Shown here piece by piece: positions 1-8,096 of a DNA stretch of 64,000 bases. The stretch's first letter is position 1. The number at the start of each line of letters is the position of its first letter. The stretch spans positions 140,196 to 204,195 of the forward strand of contig SVRK01000001.1 in assembly GCA_015064855.1 (NCBI GenBank). The letters run 5' to 3'. The notes below the pieces were generated by a model. It did not search any database. It saw only the letters and a program-made list of their open reading frames with translations, and was not told the DNA's origin. Origin of the DNA: Oscillospiraceae bacterium. GTDB lineage: Bacteria; Bacillota; Clostridia; Oscillospirales; CAG-272. The translations under genes and the position numbers were made by a program.

Positions 1-451
1 ATTCATTACACGCCTTAACGATTTCAGCTCTTCCACCATAATTAAAAGCAATGTATAAATACAGAGGTCTATGTTTTGTTTCCTCTTCTGCTTTAATCAT
101 AATTGAGGATAAGCTTTCAGGAAGTGAAGTCTTGTCACCAATAAAAACAACTCTAACATCCTTTTCTTGCTTGACCGCCTCAATGTATTCCTTTAAAAGT
201 GCAATTATTGAATCAATCTCATCTTTAGGACGAGACCAGTTTTCCGTTGAAAAGGCATAAACGGTAACAGCTTTTATTCCCGCTTCAAAGCAAAGTCTTA
301 CAACCTTTTTAAAGTTTTCAGCGCCAAACTTGTGCCCTACTTTTCTTGGCAAAAGTCTGCTCTTTGCCCATCTTCCATTGCCATCCATAATAAATGCGAT
401 ATGCTTTAATCTATCGTCAACTTTTAATTGATTTTTTTCTTTAATTAGCAT
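1..451 (-). CDS. uppS: Isoprenyl transferase (undecaprenyl diphosphate synthase), 3' end cut by window
   Basis: Cis-prenyltransferase that condenses isopentenyl diphosphates onto farnesyl diphosphate to make the C55 lipid carrier for cell-wall precursors; it acts at the inner face of the membrane. Reading leftward, the protein shows the family signature HIAFIMDGNGRWA (Asp of MDGNGRW binds the diphosphate), then TVYAFSTENWSRP and FNYGGRAEIV, all in the usual order. The gene runs off the left edge, so the last part of the protein is absent. An ATG at 463 is in frame, but a TGGAG ribosome site lies 6 nt before the ATG at 451, which I prefer. It follows frr and pyrH, the usual order pyrH-frr-uppS, and probably shares their transcript unless the inverted repeat at 472-511 stops it. 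Confidence 0.95.
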   Translation of the reverse strand, partial: MLIKEKNQLKVDDRLKHIAFIMDGNGRWAKSRLLPRKVGHKFGAENFKKVVRLCFEAGIKAVTVYAFSTENWSRPKDEIDSIIALLKEYIEAVKQEKDVRVVFIGDKTSLPESLSSIMIKAEEETKHRPLYLYIAFNYGGRAEIVKACNE

Positions 452-471
452 ATTCAGCTCCATTTTACTGA

Positions 472-511
472 ATTTAGGGCTACTCAATATTATTAATTGG
501 TAGCCCTAAAT
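472..511. repeat. 12-bp inverted repeat between frr and uppS
   Basis: The arms ATTTAGGGCTAC (472-483) and GTAGCCCTAAAT (500-511) are perfect complements around a 16-nt AT-rich loop that can itself pair (CAAT/ATTG). The stem begins 2 nt after the frr stop codon and ends just before uppS. No run of T follows on the minus strand, so it is not a classic intrinsic terminator. It may be an mRNA processing or stability element, or a dispersed repeat. Confidence 0.7.
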
Positions 512-512
512 A

Positions 513-1067
513 TTATATTTCCATTATTTCTTTTTCTTTAGCAGCTGTAATAATATCTATTTCTTTGATGTACTTATCAGTAAGGTCTTGCACGTTTTTA
601 TCTGAAATCTTTTGCTCATCCTCAGTCATTTCAGAATTTTTCTTCATTTCCTTAGATTTATCCATAGCATCACGTCTAATATTACGAATAGCAACCTTAG
701 CATCTTCACCAAGCTTTGAAACTTGTTTTTTAAGTTCCTTTCTGCGATCCTCGGTAAGTTGTGGGAAAACAAGTCGAATAACCTTACCGTCATTAGCAGG
801 TGTAATTCCAATATCTGAAGCAAGAATTGCTTTTTCTATTCCCTTGAGTGTAGTTGAATCCCAAGGTTGAATAACTATAGTTCTTGCATCTGGTACTGTA
901 ATTGATCCGATTTGATTAATAGGAGTTGCAGAACCATAATAATCAACGTTAATTCTTGAAAGAACGTTAGGATTTGCGCGACCTGCTCTTACAGTGTCAA
1001 GCTCTCTTTCATAGGATTCGATTGATTTTTTCATTTTTGCTTCAAATTCTTTAGTATCGAGTTTCAT
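513..1067 (-). CDS. frr: Ribosome recycling factor
   Basis: RRF, with EF-G, splits the post-termination ribosome so that its subunits can be reused. The 184-residue length is the family norm. The sequence carries the RRF hallmarks: RAGRANPNVL near residues 27-36, then the DARTIVIQPWD strand, PQLTEDRRKEL and the long C-terminal helix VRNIRRDA-like stretch (here AIRNIRRDAMDKSKEMKK). The ATG at 1067 is preceded by AAAGGAGAATAAT, a strong ribosome site. It starts 1 nt after the pyrH stop, so the two are almost certainly cotranscribed and translationally coupled. Confidence 0.98.
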   Translation of the reverse strand: MKLDTKEFEAKMKKSIESYERELDTVRAGRANPNVLSRINVDYYGSATPINQIGSITVPDARTIVIQPWDSTTLKGIEKAILASDIGITPANDGKVIRLVFPQLTEDRRKELKKQVSKLGEDAKVAIRNIRRDAMDKSKEMKKNSEMTEDEQKISDKNVQDLTDKYIKEIDIITAAKEKEIMEI

Positions 1068-1068
1068 A

Positions 1069-1788
1069 TTATTCTCCTTTTACTATGGTACCCATTTCAG
1101 CGCCCATAATTACTTTATAAATATTTTCACAATCATCTAACCCGAAGACGTGAATTGATATACTGTTATCCATGGCAAATGAGGTAGCGGTTGAATCCAT
1201 AGCTTGAAGTCCTCTTGCCAAAATTTCTTTATATGTAATTTCAGATATTTTTTCTGCTGTTTTATCCTTTCGTGGGTCTGCAGTGTAAATAGCATCAATA
1301 TTTTTAGCCATCAAAACCACATCTGCACCAATTTCAGCAGCCCTAACAACAGCTGCTGTATCCGTTGAAACAAATGGAATGCCAAGTCCACCACCAAAGA
1401 TTACAACCTTGTTTTTAGAAAGAGCTTCTATAGCATCATCTCTAACAAACGGCTTAGCAAATGCACGCATTTCAACAGCTGTCATTACCTCAGTGTCTAT
1501 ACCACATCGAATAAATGCTTCTTGCAAAGCGATAGCATTTATACAAGTTGCCATCATACCCATATGGTCAGCCTTTACTCTATCCATTTTACCACCACTA
1601 CGTCCGCGCCAAATATTACCTGCGCCAACAATGATGCCAAACTGAACCCCCTCGTCCATACATTTTTTTAATATGGACGCTATTTTCTCAATATAATCAA
1701 AATTTAAAATTCCGTCCTTGCCATTTGATATTGCCTCGCCCGAAAGCTTTAATAATACTCTTTTATAAATCGGTGTCTGGTTTTCCAA
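1069..1788 (-). CDS. pyrH: UMP kinase
   Basis: Phosphorylates UMP to UDP, the committed step to UTP/CTP and UDP-sugars for the cell wall. It is a hexameric amino-acid-kinase-fold enzyme, normally activated by GTP and inhibited by UTP. Visible motifs are YKRVLLKLSGEA at the N-terminus, GAGNIWRGR (phosphate-binding glycine loop), DHMGMMATCINA, GGGLGIPFVSTDTAA and KNIDAIYTADPRKD. An in-frame ATG lies at 1806, but it has no ribosome site. AAGGAG followed by 6 nt points to a TTG start at 1788, giving 239 residues, close to the usual length. It is the first gene of the pyrH-frr-uppS unit. Confidence 0.95.
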   Translation of the reverse strand: MENQTPIYKRVLLKLSGEAISNGKDGILNFDYIEKIASILKKCMDEGVQFGIIVGAGNIWRGRSGGKMDRVKADHMGMMATCINAIALQEAFIRCGIDTEVMTAVEMRAFAKPFVRDDAIEALSKNKVVIFGGGLGIPFVSTDTAAVVRAAEIGADVVLMAKNIDAIYTADPRKDKTAEKISEITYKEILARGLQAMDSTATSFAMDNSISIHVFGLDDCENIYKVIMGAEMGTIVKGE

Positions 1789-1829
1789 AGCAAACTCCTT
1801 ATACATACATATATTATTTTATCATATAT

Positions 1830-1858
1830 ATAATACTATATTTTAATCAATTTGTAAA
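1830..1858 (-). promoter_or_regulatory. Predicted sigma-A promoter of pyrH-frr-uppS
   Basis: On the minus strand the sequence reads TTTACA (1853-1858), a 17-nt spacer, then TATTAT (1830-1835). Both boxes match consensus at 5 of 6 positions. It lies about 40 nt upstream of the pyrH start and just beyond the rpsU terminator. Confidence 0.6.
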
Positions 1859-1893
1859 TAGAAAAATATAAAATTAAGTTTAATTTTTGCATA

Positions 1894-1923
1894 AAAAAAG
1901 GAATTCAAACGAATTCCTTTTTT
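1894..1923 (-). terminator. Intrinsic terminator after rpsU
   Basis: A perfect 13-bp stem (AAAAAAGGAATTC / GAATTCCTTTTTT) closes on a 4-nt loop. It follows the rpsU stop by about 23 nt and has the required T run on the minus strand. The A run on the other side would let it work in both directions. Confidence 0.85.
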
Positions 1924-1946
1924 ATTTTGTTTTAATTAGCAATAAA

Positions 1947-2123
1947 TTATTTAAATTTACGCTTTCTAGCAGCCTCAGATTTCTTCTTTCTCTTTACGCT
2001 TGGTTTTTCATAGTGCTCTCTTTTGCGAAGCTCTTGAAGAACTCCAGATCTTGCACATTGGCGCTTAAATCTGCGAAGAGCGCTATCGAGTGATTCGTTT
2101 TCTTTAACTCTAATTTCTGCCAT
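1947..2123 (-). CDS. rpsU: 30S ribosomal protein S21
   Basis: A 58-residue, very basic small-subunit protein needed for initiation on natural mRNAs. I translated it by hand from 2123: it begins [19 protein letters not shown] and continues through [20 protein letters not shown] to a lysine/arginine-rich tail ending RKRKFK. This is the full S21 pattern. GGGGAGGGATATAG precedes the ATG. The gene is monocistronic, with its own promoter at 2169-2198 and terminator at 1894-1923, although it sits directly downstream of leuS and may also receive read-through. Confidence 0.95.
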   Translation of the reverse strand: MAEIRVKENESLDSALRRFKRQCARSGVLQELRKREHYEKPSVKRKKKSEAARKRKFK

Positions 2124-2168
2124 CTATATCCCTCCCCTCGCGATATGCAAGGATTAAATCTCCTAAAT

Positions 2169-2198
2169 ATTATATTACAAGCACTTAGGATTTGTCAA
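2169..2198 (-). promoter_or_regulatory. Predicted sigma-A promoter of rpsU
   Basis: Minus strand TTGACA (2193-2198), an 18-nt spacer, TATAAT (2169-2174). Both hexamers are perfect consensus, as expected for a ribosomal protein gene. The leader contains a short AGGA/TCCT hairpin before the ribosome site. Confidence 0.85.
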
Positions 2199-2225
2199 TA
2201 CAAATTTTAAAAAATTTTCAAAATT

Positions 2226-4628
2226 TTATTTAACTACTATATTTACAATTTTTCCCGGAACAAAAATCTCTTTTACTACTTCTTTTCCGGCAATAAATTC
2301 AGCGACCTTTGGCTCATTTTTAGCCACATTTAGTGCATCATCCTTGGAAATGTTTTTTGAAATATCGATAGTCGCTTTTAATTTACCATTAACTTGAACT
2401 GCAATCTTAACTGTATCATCAATTGTCTTGCTTTCATCATATTCCGGCCATTTTTCGAGTGAAGCAAGAGTTTTATTGCCCATAAACTCCCACATTTCCT
2501 CGGTCAAGTGTGGAGCAAACGGATTCAAGAGCTTAATTAGAATAGATAGTTCGTCATTAGTTAATGAGCCATATTCATAAACCTCATTTACAAACGCCAT
2601 CATAGCTGCTATTGCAGTATTAAACTTCATAGTATCGATGTCAGAGCTTACCTTTTTAATAAGCTTATGGAGTGATGATTCAAGCTTAGGTGTAACACCA
2701 CTTCCACTTGCAATATCGGTTAAAGCAGCAACTCTTTCAAGGAAACGTTTACACCCTCTAATGCTAGCAGGATTCCAAGGAGCAGCTTTTTCAAAATCAC
2801 CGATGAACATTTCGTATAGGCGCAGTGTGTCAGCACCAAATTCACTAATTACATCGTCAGGATTTACTACATTTCCACGCGATTTAGACATCTTCTCGCC
2901 GTTTTCGCCAAGAATCATACCGTGTGCTGTTCTCTTCATATATGGCTCTTTACAGCCTATTACATCAATATCGTAAAGGAATTTTGCCCAGAATCGTGAA
3001 TATAAAAGGTGAAGTGTTACGTGCTCCATACCACCATTATACCAGTCAACAGGCATCCAATAATCTATAGCCTCGCGTGAAGCTAATGCATCATTGTTAT
3101 CAGGATCACAATAACGTAGGAAATACCATGAAGAGCCAGCCCATTGTGGCATTGTATCGGTTTCTCTCTTTGCAGGCTTACCACAATGAGGACAAGTTGT
3201 ATTTACCCACTCCTCAATCTTTGAAAGTGGTGATTCTCCAGTGTCAGTTGGCTCGTAGTGCTCAACATCAGGCAATCTAATAGGCAATTCACTCTCAGGA
3301 ACAGGAACCCATCCACAAGTATCGCACCAAACCATAGGAACTGGCTCACCCCAATATCTTTGACGTGAGAACACCCAGTCTCTTAACTTATAGTTTACCT
3401 TTGAAACGCCCTTGTTGTTATCTTCAAGCCATTTAATAATTACTTTTTTAGCCTCAGCAACCTCAAGTCCGTTTAAGAATTCAGAATTGCAAAGTACTCC
3501 TGTTTGAACGTCGGTAAATGCTTCATTTTGAACATCGCCTCCGGCAACAACCTCTACAATTGGAAGGTTAAATACCTTTGCAAAATCCCAGTCACGCTCA
3601 TCATGTGCAGGAACCGCCATAATTGCACCCGTACCATATGTTGCAAGAACGTAATCAGAAATAAAAATTGGAATTTCTTTACCGTTTACAGGATTAATCG
3701 CTTTAACACCATCAAGACAAACACCGGTTTTATCCTTAACTAGCTCTGTTCTTTCAAAGTCGGATTTTTTAGCCGCTTCATCCTTATATTTCTTAACGTC
3801 GTTATAATTATTTAGGCTACCCTTCCACTTTTCTATTAGTGCATGCTCTGGTGACATTACCATATAAGTTGCACCAAAAAGTGTGTCAGGACGAGTTGTA
3901 TATACAGTTACGTCATCGCCCATTGTTGTTGAAAATTGAACCTCTGCGCCCTCACTACGACCAATCCAGTTGATTTCTTGAGTCTTAATTCTTTCTAGAA
4001 AGTCAACATCGGCAAGATCATCAATAAGCCTTTGGGCATATTCAGTAATTTTGAGCATCCATTGACTCTTAACCTTATGGATTACCTCACTGCCGCATCT
4101 CTCACATACACCATTAACAACCTCTTCGTTTGCAAGAACGCACTTACAAGAGGTACAGAAATTAACATTCATTTCCTTTTTGTAAGCAAGTCCTTTTTTG
4201 TAGAGTTGAAGGAAAATCCACTGTGTCCACTTAAAGTAATTCGGGTCAGTTGTATTGATTTCTCTAGACCAATCAAAGCTATATCCAATTGATTTTAATT
4301 GGTCCTTAAAGTGCTTTATATTGTTTTCTGTAACTATTTTTGGATGTACATGATTTTTAATTGCGTAGTTTTCAGTTGGAAGTCCAAATGCGTCCCAGCC
4401 CATTGGAAAAAGAACGTTATATCCTTCCATTCTTTTCTTACGAGAAACAATATCCATAGCCGTGTACGGTCTTGGGTGACCTATATGAAGACCTTGTCCA
4501 GATGGATATGGAAACTCTATAAGTGTATAATATTTCGGCTTTGTATAGTCGTTTGAAACCTTAAATGCTTCTGTTTCGTCCCACTTATCTTGCCACTTTT
4601 TGTCTATTGTGCTAAATTCGTATTTCAT
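2226..4628 (-). CDS. leuS: Leucine--tRNA ligase
   Basis: Class Ia synthetase that charges tRNA-Leu in the cytosol and edits mischarged products. Its 800 residues match the bacterial form. The HIGH signature is at 48-51 ([14 protein letters not shown]). A cysteine cluster (CTSCKC...CERCG) follows near 160-180, then the CP1 editing domain with [14 protein letters not shown] and [13 protein letters not shown], a second CxxC zinc motif (WCDTCG...CPHCG), KMSKS at 579-583 and the C-terminal anticodon-binding and LeuRS-specific domains. AAGGAG precedes the ATG. It is the last gene of the long leftward run and lies 10 nt after rsfS. No T-box precedes it. Confidence 0.98.
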   Translation of the reverse strand: MKYEFSTIDKKWQDKWDETEAFKVSNDYTKPKYYTLIEFPYPSGQGLHIGHPRPYTAMDIVSRKKRMEGYNVLFPMGWDAFGLPTENYAIKNHVHPKIVTENNIKHFKDQLKSIGYSFDWSREINTTDPNYFKWTQWIFLQLYKKGLAYKKEMNVNFCTSCKCVLANEEVVNGVCERCGSEVIHKVKSQWMLKITEYAQRLIDDLADVDFLERIKTQEINWIGRSEGAEVQFSTTMGDDVTVYTTRPDTLFGATYMVMSPEHALIEKWKGSLNNYNDVKKYKDEAAKKSDFERTELVKDKTGVCLDGVKAINPVNGKEIPIFISDYVLATYGTGAIMAVPAHDERDWDFAKVFNLPIVEVVAGGDVQNEAFTDVQTGVLCNSEFLNGLEVAEAKKVIIKWLEDNNKGVSKVNYKLRDWVFSRQRYWGEPVPMVWCDTCGWVPVPESELPIRLPDVEHYEPTDTGESPLSKIEEWVNTTCPHCGKPAKRETDTMPQWAGSSWYFLRYCDPDNNDALASREAIDYWMPVDWYNGGMEHVTLHLLYSRFWAKFLYDIDVIGCKEPYMKRTAHGMILGENGEKMSKSRGNVVNPDDVISEFGADTLRLYEMFIGDFEKAAPWNPASIRGCKRFLERVAALTDIASGSGVTPKLESSLHKLIKKVSSDIDTMKFNTAIAAMMAFVNEVYEYGSLTNDELSILIKLLNPFAPHLTEEMWEFMGNKTLASLEKWPEYDESKTIDDTVKIAVQVNGKLKATIDISKNISKDDALNVAKNEPKVAEFIAGKEVVKEIFVPGKIVNIVVK

Positions 4629-4638
4629 AGTGCTCTCC

Positions 4639-5040
4639 TTAGTTATTGCAAATTATGTCATTTATATCTATTTCTTCGGCATCAGCCCATAATTTTTCTA
4701 ATTTATAAAATTCTCTTGCTTCATTTGAAAAAATGTGAACTATCACATCGTGACAATCAACAACCTTCCACTCAATGGAATCACTGCCCTCAAGCTTTAC
4801 AAAAGGGACTCCACCCTTTTCAAGCTGATATTCAACCTCATCAGCTAAAAATTTGATTTGAGTTGAAGAATTACCAGAGCAAATTACAAAGTAATCAGCT
4901 ATTATGGTCTTGTTTTCGATTTTTAAAACCTTGATTTGCATTGCCTTCTTAGAGTCTAAAAGCTTCGCTGTTGCTTTTGCAATATCAAAAGAGGTTGCAT
5001 TCTCTAAAGCTCCTTGGGAAATTTCAAAAATATTCTCCAT
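4639..5040 (-). CDS. rsfS: Ribosomal silencing factor RsfS
   Basis: Binds L14 on the 50S subunit and blocks subunit joining, damping translation in slow growth. The family core is present: [40 protein letters not shown] and [17 protein letters not shown] ending in [12 protein letters not shown]. The frame opens at 5061, but AAGGAG sits 7 nt before the ATG at 5040, giving 133 residues. It starts 1 nt after yqeK, and nadD-yqeK-rsfS is a conserved cluster in Firmicutes. Confidence 0.95.
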   Translation of the reverse strand: MENIFEISQGALENATSFDIAKATAKLLDSKKAMQIKVLKIENKTIIADYFVICSGNSSTQIKFLADEVEYQLEKGGVPFVKLEGSDSIEWKVVDCHDVIVHIFSNEAREFYKLEKLWADAEEIDINDIICNN

Positions 5041-5041
5041 T

Positions 5042-5671
5042 TTATGTCTCCTTCTGTACAAGTTTACAGTTTAAAAAATAGTTTCTCGCATTTACCGTAT
5101 CACTGTCAATACGTTTCCCTTCTGAAATAAGATTTTTAATAGTTAAATCAAAGGAAAATACCATAGTTTTGCGTAAAATCTCAAGCTTTGCATTATAATC
5201 AGTAGCATTCTTAATATTTTCATAAAAATATTCTCGTAAAATAATACAATCTTCAAAGGTTCTACCCTTTTCAATATAATCAGCAAGATAAATTATCATT
5301 TCGAACAAGGACATATTTTCTTTTCCTGTTGTGTGATAATAAATTGCGTTATATACTTCATTATCTACAATTTCACTACCATAAATTTCGCGAGCGAGAT
5401 TGGCACCGGTTTTTGCGTGTAACAGTTTAGGTGCAATGCTTTTTTGTAACTCAATACCATATTTATCACACATTTTTAACTGTTCTTCTTTAGTAAACTC
5501 TTTAGTTATATCGTGTAAAAGACCTGCAAGAAACAGCTTGTCTTCTTTATCGGGTAAATAAATTTTAGCAAGCTCTTTTGCCTCTTCGCTTACGCCTATA
5601 GTATGCAAATATCGTTTTTCATTTTGATATGATTTTACTTTGTTTTTAATAGATTCACAATCGTATTTCAT
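5042..5671 (-). CDS. yqeK: YqeK-type HD hydrolase (symmetrical Ap4A hydrolase)
   Basis: HD-superfamily metal-dependent hydrolase. YqeK proteins are known to cleave diadenosine tetraphosphate into two ADP, clearing a stress nucleotide. The metal ligands are recognisable: HTIGVSEEA near residue 24, FLAGLLHDITKEF (the HD pair) near 50, LHAKTGANLA near 84, then AIYYHTTG and YLADYIEKGR. The 209 residues are slightly longer than most family members because of the C-terminal tail. It sits between nadD (2-nt gap) and rsfS (1-nt gap). The start ATG has only a weak ribosome site, so coupling to nadD is likely. Confidence 0.92.
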   Translation of the reverse strand: MKYDCESIKNKVKSYQNEKRYLHTIGVSEEAKELAKIYLPDKEDKLFLAGLLHDITKEFTKEEQLKMCDKYGIELQKSIAPKLLHAKTGANLAREIYGSEIVDNEVYNAIYYHTTGKENMSLFEMIIYLADYIEKGRTFEDCIILREYFYENIKNATDYNAKLEILRKTMVFSFDLTIKNLISEGKRIDSDTVNARNYFLNCKLVQKET

Positions 5672-5673
5672 AT

Positions 5674-6285
5674 TTAGTCCACATACATTTTATTTTCTTT
5701 TATAAAATCAATAATTTCTTTTGATAAGTATTTAGATAAATCGTTGCCACAAGAAATTGCTTTTCTTATTTCACTTGACGACATTTCTTTGACGTCGGTA
5801 GTTAAATAAATTATTTCAGCATTATACTTTTCTTTGTATTTTTTGCATTTGAGATCAATGCTTTGTGTAATGTCACTATCGTTTTCGCGCCTTGCATATA
5901 CAATTTTGGCGTTCTCAAAAATATACTCGGGACAATACCACATATCCATTGTCAATATCATATCAGTACCACATAAAAAGTATATCTCAATGTCTTTAAA
6001 ATTTTCTTTAAAATATTTGAGAGTATGTGCAGTATAGCTCTTTCCTTCCCTTTTAAATTCAATATCTGAAACGATAATTTTATTAGACAAGCTAGAAAAA
6101 GCAATTTCCGACATTTTAAATCTTTTGTCGGCGTTTATACCTGAGATAACTGTTTTATGAGGAGGTATATATGCAGGCATAACATACAAAGCATCTAATT
6201 CAATTGTATTTAAAAACGCTTTACATACGCTTATATGACCTAAATGAGGAGGGTCAAACGTCCCACCAAATATTCCTATTTTCAT
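5674..6285 (-). CDS. nadD: Nicotinate-nucleotide adenylyltransferase
   Basis: Makes deamido-NAD from nicotinate mononucleotide and ATP in the NAD biosynthetic pathway. The nucleotidyltransferase signature GIFGGTFDPPHLGH is at residues 4-17, AYIPPHK near 40, and the second ATP-binding motif EMSSSEIRKAI near 167-177. At 203 residues the length is normal. Its ATG overlaps the yhbY stop codon by 4 nt (ATGA), so it is translationally coupled within the operon. Confidence 0.97.
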   Translation of the reverse strand: MKIGIFGGTFDPPHLGHISVCKAFLNTIELDALYVMPAYIPPHKTVISGINADKRFKMSEIAFSSLSNKIIVSDIEFKREGKSYTAHTLKYFKENFKDIEIYFLCGTDMILTMDMWYCPEYIFENAKIVYARRENDSDITQSIDLKCKKYKEKYNAEIIYLTTDVKEMSSSEIRKAISCGNDLSKYLSKEIIDFIKENKMYVD

Positions 6286-6584
6286 CTTATCTTCTTTAAA
6301 TCAATTTTTCTGTTTTTTTCGTTGTCTGATACTCTAAATAATACAATCTTTGTCCCAATTACTTGAACTACCTCGGCACCTATTGATTGAGCTATTTCGA
6401 CAGATGCATCTTTAGCTGAAATAGGAGAGTTTTCAAGAATCTTTATTTTAATAAGCTCTCTTGCATTAAGAGCATTCAAGAGCTGATTGCAGAGTTCATC
6501 AGTTATTCCGCCTTTACCAATTTGGAATATTGTATCCAAATTAACAGAAAGGCTCTTTAAATATGATCTTTGTTTACTTGTCAT
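6282..6584 (-). CDS. yhbY: YhbY/CRM-domain RNA-binding protein
   Basis: Small CRM-fold protein that associates with pre-50S ribosomal particles. Visible features are the N-terminal helix SKQRSYLKSLS, the conserved GKGGITDELCNQLLNAL loop (variant of the GxxG RNA-binding loop), LIKIKILEN and the strand IGAEVVQVIGTKIVLFR. Its 100 residues are a complete single domain. It overlaps rdgB by 11 nt and nadD by 4 nt. In many Firmicutes obg precedes yhbY; here rdgB does instead. Confidence 0.93.
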   Translation of the reverse strand: MTSKQRSYLKSLSVNLDTIFQIGKGGITDELCNQLLNALNARELIKIKILENSPISAKDASVEIAQSIGAEVVQVIGTKIVLFRVSDNEKNRKIDLKKIR

Positions 6585-7176
6585 CTGAAAATACCTTTGT
6601 TAATTTTTTAATTAATGCACGCATTGCAAGAGCTCTATGGCTTACAGTGTTTTTCTTTGCGAGCTCTACCTCTGCAAAGGTTTTACCAAAAGGCTCGAAA
6701 TAGAACAGTGGATCATAGCCAAAGCCGCCTGTTCCTTGACGCTTTGTTAATATTTTTCCAAAGCACTCTCCTTTTACAGTGAAATCATTTGAATGGTCAG
6801 GAAAAACGCATGCCATAGCACAAACATACTTAGCATCCCTATTTGATTCACCCTCTAATTTTTTTAGCAATAAATCATTATTATCCTCGTCGTTTCCACC
6901 GGAAAATCTAGCGGAATATACACCGGGCGCACCATTTAGAGCATCAACACAAAGTCCAGAATCATCGGCAATACCGATGTATCCTAAACGAGCAGGAACA
7001 GATGCCTTCGTTATAGCATTTTCTTCAAAGGTGCTTCCAAACTCTTCAATTTCACCATAATATCCAATTTCGTCAAGTGATAAAACAGTAATATCCATAG
7101 TAGATAGCTCTTTAAAAAGGGTTTTAAATTCGCGAATTTTATTTTTATTTCTTGTTGCTAAAACTACTTTTATCAT
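6574..7176 (-). CDS. rdgB: XTP/dITP diphosphatase (RdgB/HAM1 family)
   Basis: Hydrolyses non-canonical purine triphosphates (XTP, ITP, dITP) to monophosphates, keeping them out of DNA and RNA. The family pattern is complete: LATRNKNKIREFK at the N-terminus, FEENAITKA, IADDSGLCVDALNGAPGVYSAR (catalytic and metal acidic pair), GFGYDPLF and the C-terminal SHRALAMR. It is 200 residues, the usual size. The ATG lies 2 nt after the ftsY stop (TAATTATG) with no clear ribosome site, so re-initiation is likely. Confidence 0.96.
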   Translation of the reverse strand: MIKVVLATRNKNKIREFKTLFKELSTMDITVLSLDEIGYYGEIEEFGSTFEENAITKASVPARLGYIGIADDSGLCVDALNGAPGVYSARFSGGNDEDNNDLLLKKLEGESNRDAKYVCAMACVFPDHSNDFTVKGECFGKILTKRQGTGGFGYDPLFYFEPFGKTFAEVELAKKNTVSHRALAMRALIKKLTKVFSDDK

Positions 7177-7178
7177 AA

Positions 7179-8084
7179 TTAATCAAATAACGCATTAACA
7201 AAATCGTCTGCGTCGAACTTCTCCATATCGTCAATTCCTTCGCCTACTCCGACAAATTTAACCGGAATATCAAGCTCATTTTTAATTGAGAACACAATTC
7301 CGCCCTTTGCCGTACCATCAAGCTTGGTTAATACAATACCGGTAATATCGGCAGCATTCTTAAATTCTTTAGCTTGATTTACTGCATTTTGACCGGTTGT
7401 TGAATCAAGAACCAATAATGTTTCTCTTTTCGAATTTGGAAGCTCACGTGAAATAACTCTGTCAATTTTTGCAAGCTCGTTCATGAGATTTTTCTTATTA
7501 TGAAGTCTACCGGCTGTATCAATAATCAAAACATCAGCATTTCTCTTTTTGGCTGCGTTAATGGCATCAAATACTACCGCTGCCGGATCAGAACCCTCAG
7601 TATGCTTAATAAGCTCAACACCTGCTCTATCTGTCCATACAGCAAGCTGGTCGATAGCTGCAGCTCTAAATGTATCTGCAGCAGCCACGACAACCTTTTT
7701 CTGCTCTCTTTTTAAAGAAGAAGAAATTTTACCGATCGACGTTGTTTTACCAACTCCATTTACACCAATAACGAGAACAACCGTAATGTCATCACCATAA
7801 TTGATTTCTCCGCCCTCGCCAACAATTTCCTTTAAAATTCTTTTAAGAGCACACTTAACATCATCGGAATCTTTAATTTTATTCTCTTTAATATCTTGTC
7901 TTAACTTTGTAAGTATTAATTCCGTTGTGCTTGCGCCTACATCGGCACAAACAAGAATTTCCTCAAGCTCCTCGAGTAAATCCTCATCTACGCCCTTTAA
8001 GCTACTAAACAAGCTTGAAAACGGCTTTACTATGGCATTTTTGGTTTTTTGCAACCCTTTTTTTAATTTATCAAAAAATGACAC
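7179..8084 (-). CDS. ftsY: Signal recognition particle receptor FtsY
   Basis: SRP GTPase that receives the Ffh-ribosome complex at the membrane and delivers it to SecYEG. The short N-terminal region lacks the long acidic A domain of enterobacterial FtsY, as is usual in Firmicutes. The N domain helices are followed by the G domain, with the P-loop GVNGVGKTT at 107-115, [17 protein letters not shown] and [11 protein letters not shown], and by the C-terminal [11 protein letters not shown]. Its start is GTG, with AAAGGAG 8 nt upstream. It follows smc, an arrangement common in clostridia. Confidence 0.98.
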   Translation of the reverse strand: MSFFDKLKKGLQKTKNAIVKPFSSLFSSLKGVDEDLLEELEEILVCADVGASTTELILTKLRQDIKENKIKDSDDVKCALKRILKEIVGEGGEINYGDDITVVLVIGVNGVGKTTSIGKISSSLKREQKKVVVAAADTFRAAAIDQLAVWTDRAGVELIKHTEGSDPAAVVFDAINAAKKRNADVLIIDTAGRLHNKKNLMNELAKIDRVISRELPNSKRETLLVLDSTTGQNAVNQAKEFKNAADITGIVLTKLDGTAKGGIVFSIKNELDIPVKFVGVGEGIDDMEKFDADDFVNALFD

Positions 8085-8096
8085 AATAAATCTCCT

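Noticed and set aside
565..870. Plus-strand open frame antisense to frr
   Set aside because: Shadow of frr: low-complexity Ser/Leu-rich translation, no ribosome site, no family resemblance.
2638..2976. Plus-strand 112-residue frame inside leuS
   Set aside because: Lies wholly antisense to a conserved part of leuS and has no ribosome site or recognisable motif.
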